A DNA stretch of 64,000 nucleotides from Aphrophora alni (lineage: Eukaryota > Arthropoda > Insecta > Hemiptera > Aphrophoridae): assembly GCA_963513935.1 (NCBI GenBank), contig OY740772.1, positions 99,715,340 through 99,779,339 of the forward strand, given 5' to 3'. Shown piece after piece: positions 1 to 13,025 of this stretch (the stretch's first letter is position 1; every line of letters starts with the position of its first letter). Below the pieces are notes generated by a model. That model was not told the DNA's origin. It was given only the letters and a program-made list of their open reading frames with translations, and did no database searches. The position numbers and the translations under genes are program-made.

Positions 1-340
1 TATAGATTGACATGTAATGATTGTGAAAAGGTATACATAGGGCAAACTGGGAGAGCGTTTAAGACTCGATTTAAAGAACACTTGCCAAAAAGAACAATTT
101 CAGCTACCAAATCGAATTTCGCACGCCATATAATAGACGAGGACCATGGATTATAGAATAACCTGAAAGCAATCAAAATATGTTCTAAAGGTAGATATAT
201 GAATGCAGTAAAGGAGTACAAGATTTATAAGGCGTTCAAATCAAGAGATGCAAATGACGAACATTGATTAATGAACGACCAACTAAATTTTGGCTCAAAT
301 ACCCTGTATAACACGACGATAAGAATTCGAGAAGCCCGCG
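1..340 (+). pseudogene. Penelope-like retroelement, GIY-YIG endonuclease 3' fragment
   Basis: Reading frame 1 from the first base gives a CxxC pair followed by VYIGQTGR and a TRFKEH stretch, the pattern of the GIY-YIG endonuclease domain at the C-terminus of Penelope-like elements. This domain nicks target DNA for retrotransposition. The frame is broken by TAG at 154-156 and TGA at 265-267, yet the surrounding codons still read like the family (basic, followed by a RDAND-like acidic stretch), so this is a decayed copy. The reverse transcriptase would lie to the left of the window. Too broken to appear as a long ORF. The family call rests on motif recognition. Confidence 0.72.
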
Positions 341-600
341 GTAAGAACAGGTTCCGAGTACGTGAGATAACTGATGGTCAGTTGACGTCCGGTAGCCAGA
401 AGGTGTACACCATAACGGACTTTTAATGTGATATGTGTGTTTTATGAATAATTTTAGTGTTTGACGACCTCGGTCGAGTAATTTAAAGTAATATATTTGC
501 AATTTAAAAAAATTTTAATGTAATAGCAGATATTTCTTGTTGAAACTCCATATTCAAAGCTCCATAAAATAAAACTTAAAGTTTCAAAATATATAAATGA

Positions 601-636
601 GCTACAATTGTTTCGGCTTGTGGCATCATCGGGCAA
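601..636 (-). other. Degenerate hammerhead-ribozyme-like motif
   Basis: On the minus strand a CGATGA box (one change from the CUGAUGA core) is followed after a short spacer by GAAAC and a self-complementary ACAATTGT, then A at the expected cleavage position. Penelope-like elements are known to carry minimal type I hammerheads, and a Penelope endonuclease remnant lies just to the left. The putative stem II does not pair well, so this copy is probably dead. Confidence 0.3.
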
Positions 637-713
637 CAATTAATTGTTATATAAATGGTGATGGAACATGTAAACTATATCGATAATATGAATGATACAT
701 AGTCTCAGCTCTA

Positions 714-819
714 AAAGTAAACTTGCAACTTAAAACAGATGAGTTTAAGGCCCAAAGAGATGATGAAAAATAATATATGGTTTTTGACCATGCTCAGTTC
801 AGTTTAAACTAGACCATTT
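714..819 (+). repeat. Direct repeat copy 1 (106 bp)
   Basis: This segment recurs in the same orientation and nearly base for base at 1262-1367, starting AAAGTAAACTTGCAACTT and ending AGACCATTT. The two copies differ at only a handful of positions. They may be short terminal repeats of a small element or a segmental duplication. No coding content is evident. Confidence 0.8.
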
Positions 820-1261
820 AATATATTGCGTCTGAAAATGGGATAAAAGTCCCGAAACTCATCACGATTACAAAATAAAAGAGGTCACTTGACGGAAACA
901 AAGGTAAGAAACTTTATTTTAATCTAGAAAGTCATAACAGTAAATTACCAGGCTTAATTACACAATTTTGAGCAGTTCTAATTGAAATCATTATAAGTCT
1001 GGACTTTTGAAGTTTTACATCTACTTATTTCTGATGTTTTTTAGCCTTTTTGATGTATTAAAGATTCTTTGGTTAGTCAACAAACAATAAATTGTAAATT
1101 TTATAAATAATAAATACCAAGGTAATGCTGGTGATTGTAACTTTTACAGTTTCTTTAATGGCTATAGCTTAAGCCGTCTTTTACTTGCAAACAAAGGCAC
1201 CTTAGGTGACTGTAGGCCTCACAATGGTAATATAAGATCATCAGTCTTTCTGGGCATTCTT

Positions 1262-1367
1262 AAAGTAAACTTGCAACTTAAAACGGATGAGTTTAAGGCC
1301 TAAAGAGATGATGAAAAATAATATACGGTTTTTGACCATGCTCAGTTCTGTTTTAACTAGACCATTT
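1262..1367 (+). repeat. Direct repeat copy 2 (106 bp)
   Basis: Second copy of the 714-819 repeat. The 442 bp between the copies are AT-rich with no recognisable coding sequence. A 93-codon open frame starting at 1287 overlaps this copy but has no recognisable domain and reads like chance sequence. Confidence 0.8.
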
Positions 1368-2220
1368 GGAATTTTATACGTATGGTTGTTACACAGTTAC
1401 AGCCAAACAAGTCTAAAAATCATAAATTTAGAAATAAGATTCTTTCCAATTAGATCGAACAATATAATATGTACAAGGTTGTTTATTTTATTTTCCAAAT
1501 TACAATGGCAGGCACTAAAAAAGTATTCGGCTGTTTTAAGTTCAGGATGGGGATATGTTAGGATTTAAGGTTAATTTATAATTAATTTAATTTAGAATAT
1601 AATAGTTAAAATATTCTAAGTACACTGAATAGATGCCAGAGCTTCCCCAATCATTGCAATAGAATACATAAAGTTAGTTAATTGCTTTGAACCCAACTCC
1701 TAACGCATGTTTCAGCTGTGAATACAACACACGCTCCTAAGTATTAAATATAATGATGTGAATGAGGTAGATAGCCATACAAAAAAGAAAAAATTTGACC
1801 TGTTTAGTCATGTAGGAAATTTTTACCTGGCTCAAAAATTTAAAAAAAAAAACTATTTTTATTAAAAAATTGTTATTAAAATCTTTTTGAGTTTCATAGG
1901 CTTTACTATCATAATTTATATAAGTGCCATACAGTTTTGTAGGAGTAATTTCGTCTAAAACTTTATATAATTTTAATTAATTATGAATAAAACAAACAGT
2001 AGTTTGATCATTCACACTTCAGCGTGGAGTGAGTCTACTGTTCCAAAAACACTAGATTAACTATTTCTCTAAAGAATAATAAAACAGATTGTTCTTTTAT
2101 ATTTTTTTCCTTTTACTTAATTTGAAATAACCTATTTATTTTAAACAGATGATACTTATGTTACTAGTTCAACAATTAATGGATAGGAAAAGGTAACTGA
2201 TATTAATATCTTTAAATAAC
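1368..2220. other. AT-rich intergenic stretch, nothing recognised
   Basis: About 850 bp of AT-rich DNA with homopolymer runs. No exon-like open segment bounded by splice signals and no transposon signature was seen on either strand. Confidence 0.6.
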
Positions 2221-2226
2221 TTTATT
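2221..2226 (-). terminator. Polyadenylation signal AATAAA of the RPC9-like gene
   Basis: AATAAA on the minus strand begins six bases after the TAA stop of the RPC9-like gene (2232-2234). The 3' untranslated region would be very short. It is the only canonical signal near the stop. Confidence 0.5.
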
Positions 2227-2231
2227 CAGTG

Positions 2232-5200
2232 TTATGTATTACAATCAGAATGAAGAAGTAATTTATCTATAATAGAAAGAAGTTCTTCTATTTGATCCTC
2301 TGTAAGTCTCTCTTCTGCATCACGGACAATCTAAAAAAGAAAAAGATTATATGCTAAATATGATTTATGTTTAAAGAAAAATATGGAAACACATTTGCAA
2401 ACAATCAACTCGTAAAAAAAAACGAAGGAAATTGCTAATCTGACTGAATTTTGATTTCTATATAAACTTTGTTTAACATTAAAATTAGAATCATCCTAAC
2501 CCTTATCCTTAAAGAATTTAGATTGTTAATATTTAGACTATAACTAGAAAAACTAAATATCTAAAAAACACTATCGTACTTCCCGCAATATTTATTGAGC
2601 TTTGCAGTTTTTTCCAGTTACAGCATTTTTTAAGTAGTTTAACACAAGCTAAGGAAATAATTATAAATAAAAAGATAAAACTAATCTTATACAAAAATAA
2701 AATTGTAAATAATTATATTTTATACTGTATCCAATCATTTCATATCACACATCATCATAATAATTTTAATTTGTAAATATACAATTTGACAGTGCTAAAG
2801 GAAAGTGAAAACGTGAATAATAATATCAGTAAAAGTTGTAAATGAAAGTAGGAGTAAGAAGAATACTGGTTTGGGTGTTGAAAATAAAAAGGCCATGAAT
2901 AAAATATAATAATTTTTAAAAATGAATGGAGGGGTGTTTTAAAAATTTGGATCCATTAATATCTGAGAATAAAGAAAACAGATTTTAATTTCAACTAAAT
3001 TAAAACTCATAAGTATGCCATATCTTCAAATGAGATAATATACAACATTTGGTGAGTTACAACAAACAAAAACAATAGTAAACTTCTAATAAACATTAAA
3101 CCATCGATTATTTAGAATTTCAAAAGGCATACAGATTGTATTCATCTCATAATTGCTACATTCAAAAATTAACCATCCATTTATTTAGCTTAGCTATGTT
3201 AATTGTGCTATTTATAAGAAATGTATTCTAAGATTCTTTTCATTTTTTTTTTTTTAATATGAAGAACTTATTTGGATTATAAATAAAAAGAAACATAATT
3301 TATATTATGATAAATATTGTTTTTTTAATATTTCCAAAATGGGCTGGATGGCAAGAAAATAGAATTGTACTATAATTGTAATTTCTTAATGTTATTAATA
3401 AATACAACTAGTATTGTTAAACTATTTTTGCTAAAGACAGTAGGTACTTGGTGGTATTCCATTTTAAATAAATTAAAACAACAATTTTTTAGTAAAAACC
3501 ACAATATTGTAATTGAAACTTGCCGACCATGGTTTCGCTAGTGAAAGCATTGTCAAGGACTTTTACAAGAATTCAAAATTGTTGTTTTAATTTATTTTAC
3601 TAGTATTGTTCAATACAAATTTCCTTGTTTTGCCAATATTGACTATCCATTTATTAGGAGCAACAAGTTACTTAATTCTAATTGTCCATTTAATACTAAA
3701 TTGGAGTCTTTTTCTTAATTTCTAACATTACTAGTAAATTTAACTTTTTACCCTTAGTAATGATATAGAGAATCTTAAAATTAACATTAATCTGTTTAAG
3801 TATAGGTTTTTAAATTGTTGGAAAAATTTAAATCTTCATAACCCAACAACCAATTTCTGTTTTGTTCATTTAAACGAGTTTAAAATTTTTTTACTCATTT
3901 AGCCTACATAAGCTACATTACAAATTTTACAAGTTTTTAAAATAAATATACACAACTTTAAAAATATTCAATAATTTGTCTTTAGAGAGATCAGCTAAGG
4001 TCTCTATCATTGTGGAAAGTACAAAAATGTTTATTTATTTGATTTAAAATGGAATGCCCCATGTATCATTGACCACTAGGTCATTAGCATAAAAATGTTC
4101 TAAGAGAAATTTTGAATATGACAACAACCATTCAACATAACGTTAATACAAGGGAAGGGCTGCTCAACTAAAAAGCTGAATATTGTAAATTTGTAATTCG
4201 TAACAACTACAATTAATATTTGATGATTTTTAGTAAATCCTTTCTGAACATCAATAGAAAGAGAATAGTTGTCTTAATAACACAAAATGTGTCGGGAAAA
4301 TATTCAGCTATTCTAAATATAATTAGAAGAGTTTACACACCCTCAATACAACCTGGTAGCCAATCACAGCAGACTTTCCTGCACATGTGTGAACATTTAC
4401 CGTGAGTGTATTGTAACGTTTCACATTTTTTGTGTATTTGGGTCGGGTTAGTACCTTATTCAGTAAGTGAGGTGTAGCTAAATATGAAGGTGTATCTTTC
4501 GCTCATTTGAAGCGTAGCTCTAGTAGATTCGTAGAACCATTCTAATTAATGAGGAGATCTCGTGTTGGCGATGAGAGAGTCAACAGGACCACTCTCGCCG
4601 AAGGAAGAACACCGAATGAGCCTCCAAGAAGTACTCTGTTCCAGCTTGGTTATTAAATGCTGTGATTGGTGGACATTTTGGGGAACTAACATACTGCACT
4701 AAATCTAATGTTTTAATCTTTTTGGGGGAAATTTTTGTTGCTTAAATTTACTTAAAAACTATAAAAATATTACAATGTTTATTTAATTAAACTTAATTTT
4801 CAACTATTTGCATTTTCTAATCACACAAATCGTTTACCTATGATTCTATAACATTAACCCATTTCGGAACACTGTCTGTCTGTACATACGAGGCTTTGAA
4901 CATACAATTGCAATACGAGAAATGATGCAAGTTTCCCAACGTCATATCGAGATTGGTTCACATATCTGTGTGATTCACATCACATATCGAACCAAGTACT
5001 AAACCAAATTAGAGACCCAGAAATGTTACACCATTAGCTGCTAGATGCTACTGAGTGTGTGTGTGTGTAAGTATGTATTCTGTTAATATTGTATTTATAA
5101 TGACTGCAAGAGTAGATCAGCAAATCTGCATAAAATTTGGCCTAAAACTTGAACATTGAGCTGCAGAAATTATTTGGAGGATACATCAGATGCTTGATGA

Positions 5201-8200
5201 ATTGTGTTACAGATATTTCAAAAATAGGTGGTAATCTCTTGAAAGCAACGTACATTCTAAAACGTTTTCAACAAATAGAACATTTTAGAATTTAAGTGTG
5301 GACTGTTGTATACTTAAATTGGTGACGGATGTTGCAAGAATTCTTAGAATATGATCTGGGCATTTAAAACAGTAATTTTGATATAAAATGTGAGTGGTGA
5401 TACCAAATTTGTTCCACGGTTTTCATCATGACAGCATAAGGAATTTAGTGCTATAGTTGCTAAGGACTAACTTTAAGTCACTAACAATGGCCTCAATTTT
5501 GTCAACCATGTCATAACCGGAGATGAATGATCTTGAAACAAAATTTTTGCAGTGAAAGTCGCTTGGTTTTCCACCACTTTGAATAAGAAGTTAAAGTAAC
5601 ATCATGGCCATGTTGTGTTAACATCATGGCGTCTTTTTTTTATTGTTAAATATTGTAAACATGCAGGAGAGTTGTCCGATCGATTTAAGTGTGAAATCTC
5701 TGTATTTCGTCTTCAAAATAGCATTTTTTCGATCAATCTTAACAAAGCTAGTGGTTTTTTATCTCTCACAATTCGTTATTTACTTCACAATTCATCATAT
5801 CTCTTACGGGTTTTTTTGAGAATCACCCATGTGCCTCAGCAAACTACAATTCAGATTTGGCTTCCTGTGACTTCTGGCTTTTCCCAAAACTAAAATCACC
5901 TTTGACAGAGAAATGATTTCAGGCCATTGACCTAATTAAGGAGAATATGACAAGGCACCTTAAAGACAGGTAATGACAATTGAAAAAGAGGACTATGTAC
6001 ACCGTTTTGAAAAATGGAAGAAAGGCTGGTATAAGTAAATAGTCCAAATGAGATTAGTTTGAAGAGGACTAAAGTAACATTGAGTTAGGAACAGGTTGTT
6101 ATATTTACTGACTGACTTGTTTACTGAATGGATTATTTATTGGTATCTGAAAATTTGTTGAAATATTGTGAGTTAGAGTGGAAATCAGTTAAATAAATTA
6201 GAGGGAACAAGAAATTCAGCTCATCAATTAGAAAATTATTTCTAACCAATATATTTTTTTTAATTTAAAAAAAAAAAATCATCTTTTATAGATTATGTGA
6301 TAGACACTGTGAATTTCCAAAATGTATGACAATATAAAATCTTAAAATAAACTAAATATTTCACAAATTAAGTTTTTTTTACACCTGAATTTACTGATTT
6401 TTTTTTTTTTTTATATTCATAACGTTTGTGTTAAACAATATTGTAATAATTGAACGATCTATAAATTTTGAGAACATAATTTTAATACTATATAGAGATA
6501 TTATTATATATTATACTGTACCAATGAAAGCTGAAGTGTAGATGTAGGTGGACTGTTAATGATCATTAGTTTTTCTTGCCAAAGTAGTTTTACAGGAAAA
6601 TTTCGAAGAGCGATTAATAAGTTGTGAATATCTGTAATGTTTTGTTTGCTACATACACTGTCTTGGAGGTAGTGTGATGTCTAAACATACACAAGAGTGT
6701 GTTAGAAATTAACTTATATATTTTTATCCATTAGATAAATAAATTAAAACATTATTAAAATATGGCTGCTCCTAGATATGATATCCTAAAAATTAATTAA
6801 ATGTATTATTATTAATATATTAACACAGAAATATATTTAAAAAATAAAACCATTTCCTATAGCACTGGAAATTAAAAAAACTATGAAGTTACAATATTCT
6901 CTAAACTGCTCATTTTTTAGTTTCCTCTTTAAATTAAAGACAAAAACAAACTATCAATGAGAAAAGGAAATAAGGTTTTAATGAAAATCTGTTAAAAATA
7001 ATTTTCTCCACAGCCCTATAGTTCCTATAAATCCAGGTGTTACAGAGCACTTTGTTAATGAATAATTAAATAAGGATGACAGACTGCTATTTTTGTATTT
7101 TTTAATTGTAATACTTTGTAAATTAATTTATCTAAACAAGGTTTGTAAAGGAGCTTTAATGTTTCTAAACTCTGTAAGCCTTAATGGAAATAAAAAAATA
7201 AAAAAGAAAACCTTAGCCTCTGCAACAACAGTATTCCACTTGTGCCTGTTGCCACTTTCTTTTCCTAACGGTTTTGATTTCACTATCTACCTCAATCTCA
7301 GTCTTCTCCCACCAGGTTATTCCATAAAAAATCTATATATCCATCCTACTCCTAAGTCGAAGCTACTTTAGTCTCTTTACCAAATCCGTCTCATTATATA
7401 AATTCTGTAGCTCTGTGTTCATAATACTCTCCAGTTATTTTCTTCCTTTAACTCGTTAGAAGGACGTTAAACCTTTTTAATGTTCTACACTCTTTAAGAA
7501 TGTACATTTATTTTATTTTCCAACTAGTCACTATCTACACTTCGAACCATAATTAACTACTAGCTCTAGGATTGTCTTATAGAAGTCTTACTAAAATTTT
7601 CTAGTGTAGATGTGATAACATCTATTAACTGGTGAAATTCAGGCGTTTATAAGATATCATTTTCTATTTAATTCTGAGGTGTTATTATGAACCCTAAATA
7701 TTTTACTAAAACAAATTTAAAAAATAGAAAAACCCATAAAAAAAGTTGTATGAAGGTAGACCATAGTTATTCTTATGTATTACATATAGGATATATATAT
7801 ATATTAATAGAATTTGTTATAACCTAAAAAATTACAGTTAATATTTCAGGATTAATAAAATCTTACTTCATACAATATTGTTGCTAGATGACTGTTGGCC
7901 TGAGTGGACCCATGAGCGTCTTCTTTTATTTCATTTAGCAACCCAAGAACCTAAATACACAAGGTAAGTAGTTACTGAAGCAGACAACATAATACACTAA
8001 ACACCACATAATTCAGTTGGTTCAAAAATGTCCACCCTAAATGAATGTTCCCTACATAATATGACTTTTTTTCTCTTTTTTTTCCTTTCAGAAAATGACT
8101 TGTGTACTTATTTAAGTTAATGTTTTGTAACATTTTATAGTGTATTTGGAGGTTTCAATAGAACCAAAAATATTATTTTGACATGTTTTACAGTATCAAT

Positions 8201-10936
8201 ATAAGTGTAACACTACAATGGCATGTCAAAATGTTTTTCATAATGGAACGTAATTGTATAATGCCCTACTTTTGTGTCAAAAACATTATTAATGATGAAA
8301 TATGTAGAACAAACATTAAAGACTTTTTCCTGGGTAATTATTCGATCAATGACTTTTTATTTTCTAACTGAACATTATAAATATTAATTATGTAATAGAT
8401 TTGTAAACGACAGCCTGTATAAATGTAAAGGTTATTATTATAATTATTATATAACATATAGCCATAAAATTGTAATATTGTTATATTGATGTTGCCATGT
8501 TTGTAAAAAAAAAAAAAAAACCATGGTAATAAATTATTCTTATTCTTGGAAATAAGTGGAATTATGATGTTTTTAGGTGGGAATGACGTTGCCACATTCT
8601 ATGTCAGTTTAATGTTTTATTGAGATAGTTATATTATGATGTAGACACCTTTATAGTGAAAAATTATGAGTGCGGAACAGGCTCAATAGTATTGTCAAAT
8701 CCGTGTAATATCACATGACATTTACAATCTACTTAATGAATATTTGACACCTAGGACAAGTTAGGCTAGAAACAGTCCTATTATTTCCCCATTTACAATT
8801 TACATGTTATATTTATAAAGTGTAGTTTTTTACAACTTTTCAAAGTGCAACTGTTAGTAACTATAAATATGTTTACAACATAGTTGCCGTAATCTACCAA
8901 GGCAGTTTTTGGGTTGTTGTTATATAGCAGATGAATATTGTGTTGTATCTTACATCAGCCTAAATAAACATTACATAACTTCAGTTATGCTGTGTTAAAT
9001 GAAGTTAAAATATATTATTACAAATGGTTTTATGTTTATTTTTACTTTCATATATAGGCAATTCATTCATAACTCTTTTTATAATTTGGAAAACAAATTA
9101 TTGAAAATTTGAAGGGCATAGGATCTTCTATAATTATCATCAGTTGTTCATAATTTTATCTAACATTGTAGAAATGATCTTAAATTTACCGTGTTAGTAT
9201 CATAGCTACTTTCTCTTTGGACTCTTGTCAGCATGGTCAAGAAAGTCAATTGCTAGGTCTTTTAGCCTTTACATTACTACCAAGTGTTACACACAGCATA
9301 TAAATATATAGCCTGAAAACTAACAAAATTATCAAATCTTTACTTTACCCTGACTATTGGACTCGTATCATTAGACAAGATTAACCACATCCACATTAGA
9401 CAATGCATCAGCTGGGATCCAGTAAATATAGTGACCCCAGCTGGCTCATGTCAGCTGCATCCTTGAAAACAAAATCTCATTTCTTTTGATAAGAAGTAAT
9501 CAGCTTATATTGGTCTTCCTATTAACAGACCTAAGTTATTTATTACAAATACCATGAAGTCCTTTCATGCCAGTTATCCCTTTTTATGGCACTCAATCCT
9601 CCGGACCGCTTTTCCCATATATATTTAACAATCTATATAATTTTTTTTTTATCCCTGTGCTAGAACATATTTCTATGACAAATTTAAACAATAGCCTACC
9701 TTTTAAAAATTTGTCATTGTTCTACTTACATTCTATACCTACTCATTAAAATTAAAATCAATGTAAATTAAACTTACTTCAAAGTTAGAGAGAGAGGCTG
9801 CTCTTTTGTTTTTTCTGAAACAAATATAAAAAAGTTAATTATTTATATTTAATATTTAATTTAAGTTATGTCACCTTGTTAAGCTGAAACAAAATATAAT
9901 AAATGATAATGTGAATATTTTTCTTGTTGTTTACAAGCAAAAAACCCCCTTGGTCTTAGCTATCACTTTATAAAACCACACTCTAATGATTGTTTTTACT
10001 TTACAAGGTCAAGTAAGGTAGTTCTCTCTCTATATATATATATTCACACATCTCACACTCCATGTTGACTGTCCAATAGTTTGAACAACATTAATCCCAT
10101 GCACACGTGGTAGAAAAACTATCACCCTTCCAAGTAATAATCACGCTCAATGATGCATGACTTCAGTGATCTGTCAAAACATTATGTTTGCCATTGAAAT
10201 ACGTCAATTTCGAAGTGAAAAACATTTTTTCTCACCAAAAAATGTTACTATTCTTATTAAGAAAGGTAATAGTACAAAAATAACGAAAACAAAAATATTA
10301 AAATGGGCGGCTACAGTAAACAATTACCGAATAAAAGTGTAGAAACCCTCAGATCGCCACACCCTACTCACTATAGTGACAATAGTAAGCCTCAGAGGTC
10401 TGAAAAGACATTGTTTTTTAATGTTTTTAAACTGGTTTGGATGGATAATCATCTTATTTTTCTTTCCATAGTAGAGATTAAAGTTAGTCTTTTTTAAAAA
10501 TTAACATGTTCTATAATGTTTAGTATCTATGTGTTCATGTACTTAATGTTAGGATGTAGTTTTCAAACCTCTTTTCTTTCACAAAACTTTTTCGTAATTT
10601 AATTTTGAAAAATCAAAATTACAAATTTGTTTCCACGACAAAAGATTATGTTTTACTTTCTAAATAAGCTTAAAAGTTACTGTTCTTTTATTAAGTGGAC
10701 ATCATTTGCTAGTTAAATGTGAACTTTCCAATTCCTATTCCAATGTGTACATAACCTAATTTTCCATTCCTAAAAAATTATTACTTTAAAAATTCTTTAC
10801 TTGATAATAATTATTTTTTTAAATCTGTTTTTAGATTGGCACTATATGTTTACCCAATAATCATATTTTTCTTTCAACATTTACCAGAATATTAATAATT
10901 AAAATGGACTTAACCTAAAAATACTTACATTTCCAT
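2232..10936 (-). CDS. CRCP: DNA-directed RNA polymerase III subunit RPC9-like (CRCP), five exons
   Basis: Five minus-strand exons join with consistent phases into a 128-residue protein: 10936-10929 (ATG, MEI start), 9814-9778, 7950-7867, 6680-6522 and 2330-2232 (TAA stop). Each internal boundary is AG/GT, four donors being gtaagt, gtaag or gtacag. The product starts MEIKNKRAASLSNFEVLGLL and ends with an acidic ERLTEDQIEELL helix. This matches the layout of RPC9/CRCP, including SNYEV near the N-terminus and EERLTEEQIE near the C-terminus. RPC9 pairs with RPC8 to form the Pol III stalk in the nucleus. Length fits the family (about 120-150). The largest intron (6521-2331) holds a mariner relic. 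The start was chosen because ATG lies eight bases before a perfect donor and matches the family's MEV/MEI beginning. Confidence 0.85.
3522..3558 (-). other. Degenerate hammerhead-like motif
   Basis: On the minus strand a TTGACAA box (degenerate CUGANGA) is followed by a GCT...AGC hairpin, then GAAACCATGGTC. The last part can form stem III (ACC/GGT) with C at the cleavage position. The core box is mutated and stem I pairs poorly. It lies within intron 4 of the RPC9-like gene, between inverted 24-bp arms (about 3464-3488 and 3575-3599). Confidence 0.3.
5390..6040 (+). pseudogene. Decayed mariner/Tc1-type transposase
   Basis: Broken reading frames carry recognisable transposase pieces in order: a VITGDE box near 5507-5530 (first catalytic Asp region), a DLASCDFWLFPKLKSPL block near 5850-5910 (third catalytic acidic residue, mariner D type), and a FEKWKKGWYK tail near 6005-6035. 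Stops and frameshifts separate them. No terminal repeats were found. The relic lies in the same direction as the plus strand, inside the largest intron of the minus-strand RPC9-like gene, and is presumably neutral. Confidence 0.75.
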
Positions 10937-12293
10937 ATTCACAATATAATTATTAACTCGCTGAATCATCAACGGATTGTAAATATATAACTTATAATTA
11001 ATAAATGAAATGAACAGGTTTAAACATATTTAAATAAATATAAAAAAGTGAGCAAACTATAAAAATATATATATATACAAGGTACGTAGAGAATATAAAT
11101 AAACTGTAACATCAATAATAATTATGGTAAATCAGGTTAATCGGTCTCCTAGAAATCCTGGTAAATCGGACGTTTTGATTTGTTATATGTTGGTCATTAT
11201 CATAGATAAATATGCCAAAATTCTATAAAATAACATAGGACTACTTCTTTAATTATTTTGCTATGAATGTATTTTATGGTTATGGTGATAAGTATAAATC
11301 ATAAATCAAAGTTTTTGAAATGATTGTGCCACCACCATCCATTTTATTTCTCTTTCCTTTGCTACGTAACCTAATCTAGATCTTGACTTTGATCAGGCAA
11401 GTTCTGTGAAAATAAAAATCAAATAGCATCAATGCACCCAAGTTGAATTTTTATCAATTACCCTTTCAAATCTATTATCTAAATGTGCTACTTTGTTAAA
11501 GTTGACTGAATTTGATCTTTTGTGTTTTAAAAATTACACAAATAACTGTTTGGAAGTTAAAGGTTTTTTTGTGGTAATATATTCAATAAAAACAACTATT
11601 GTCACAATGTGTCAGTTCAACTAAAGTAAAATTTAGGTTTATATTTAGAAGTGAACTTAGTGAACAACTGATTTTCAAAGGTAACGTTTTATGACAGGTT
11701 ATCTTTGAAAATATATTTATTTCTATATACGATTATACGATACCGCGGCAATTTATTTTTTTAATTGAGATGATGTTATAGGAGTACATAATACATAGTG
11801 AAATAAGTTGTATCCATTTGTATAGACAACCCAGCCTATTAAAATTTACAAATAGTCTAAAGTTTATACAAAATTAAGTAAATGGCCATAAGGTAAATTT
11901 ACAAATACCGGTAGTCTAAAGTTTATACAAAATTAAGTAAATGGCCATAAGGTAATGAAATGATAGATGTAGGCTACTCTTATTTCGACAGATCTTTATA
12001 TAACTTTTATAATTTGGATTTTGCTAATTAGTCTCATATTATTAGAAAAAAGCTTTGTATTTAGTTCCCTAAATATTGTAGCCTAGTACTGGTACATGTT
12101 GTAACATATTTTTACTAGGCCTATTTTTTGAAGGAAATGTACCGCCCAATTATATTGTAAGCTAAGTGTTGTAATATATTAAACATAATTTAGTTTAAAC
12201 CATTGTGTCATCTTTAATTAAATAGGTTAGTTCAAAACAGCTAATTTTAGGCATTATTTTATTTAGTATTTTCCTCCTTGTTTAAAAGATAAC
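10937..12293. other. AT-rich region upstream of the RPC9-like gene
   Basis: Presumed promoter and upstream region of the RPC9-like gene. No TATA box placed suitably for the start at 10936 was recognised. The only structure seen is the tandem duplication at 11842-11953. No exon or transposon was recognised on either strand. Confidence 0.45.
11842..11953 (+). repeat. Short tandem duplication (53 and 59 bp)
   Basis: Two adjacent copies starting AAATTTACAAATA and ending ATGGCCATAAGGT. The second (11895-11953) differs by a six-base insertion (CCGGTA-like). A recent local duplication with no visible function. Confidence 0.9.
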
Positions 12294-12445
12294 ACCTCTT
12301 GGTCATCATCCCCTTAAAAAAATAACAAAAAGGATAAAAGAGAGACGCCTAGCGTTGGAATACTGTAATAGCATTAGGGTCAGTGTAGAACTAGAGTTTG
12401 TCAAAGATACTTAGTATGAAAATTTAAAGAAAAAAAACTGGATGA
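12294..12445 (+). repeat. Dispersed ~170-bp repeat, copy 1
   Basis: Begins CCTCTTGGTCATCATCCCCTT and runs through a GGGTCAG...AGAGTTTGTCAA segment. It resembles copies at 12610-12790 (minus), 15100-15270 (plus), 30964-31132 (plus) and 33705-33870 (minus). Class not identified. Confidence 0.65.
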
Positions 12446-12609
12446 AGAAAAGAGTAGATCCAGTTAGTGAGTTCGGGATTGCCACACATGCAATCACAAT
12501 AATAATTAAGCCCCTGAGAAGAAGGTATTTTTTTTACAATAACCGTCAGGTACTCACTTTAGTAAATACATGCTTGGCAGTCCCTGAGGGAACCTAGCTG
12601 GATCTACAC

Positions 12610-12790
12610 CTTTTTTCATCTTGTCTTGGATTGGATTCTTTTTTTTTCATCTTTCCTATCAAGTATCTGTTGACCAACTATTGTGCTGTTCCGACCCTGA
12701 TCTTATTAGTGTATTTGAGGGCTAGAGGGTTTTTATTTTACGATCTTTACTTCCTTTTTTTAAGGCGATAACTGAGTGGTTTTTTGCCTT
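12610..12790 (-). repeat. Dispersed ~170-bp repeat, copy 2
   Basis: On the minus strand this reads CCCTCAAATACACTAATA, then GATCAGGGTCGGAACAG, then TTGGTCAACAGATACTTGAT, the order shared by the other copies. It lies inverted relative to copy 1 about 165 bp away. Confidence 0.65.
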
Positions 12791-13025
12791 TGAATCTGAA
12801 CATAGTAGGCTACTAAATCTTTTAACAATACATGTTAATATCATTAAATACATTGAACACATTTTATCTATGTTATAATTCAAAACATTTAACAAATGGA
12901 AAGTTTTATTAAATAAAGCCTTATTGCTCATTTGTAAAGGTTTTTTATTTTATATATTTTATTTAACAAAACTGGATGATGTTGAAGATCTTTATAAAAG
13001 CCTAAAAAATAAAAAAATAGTAGTA

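Noticed and set aside
8183..8595. Two overlapping frames on opposite strands
   Set aside because: Low-complexity AT-rich sequence inside an intron of the RPC9-like gene with no recognisable domain.
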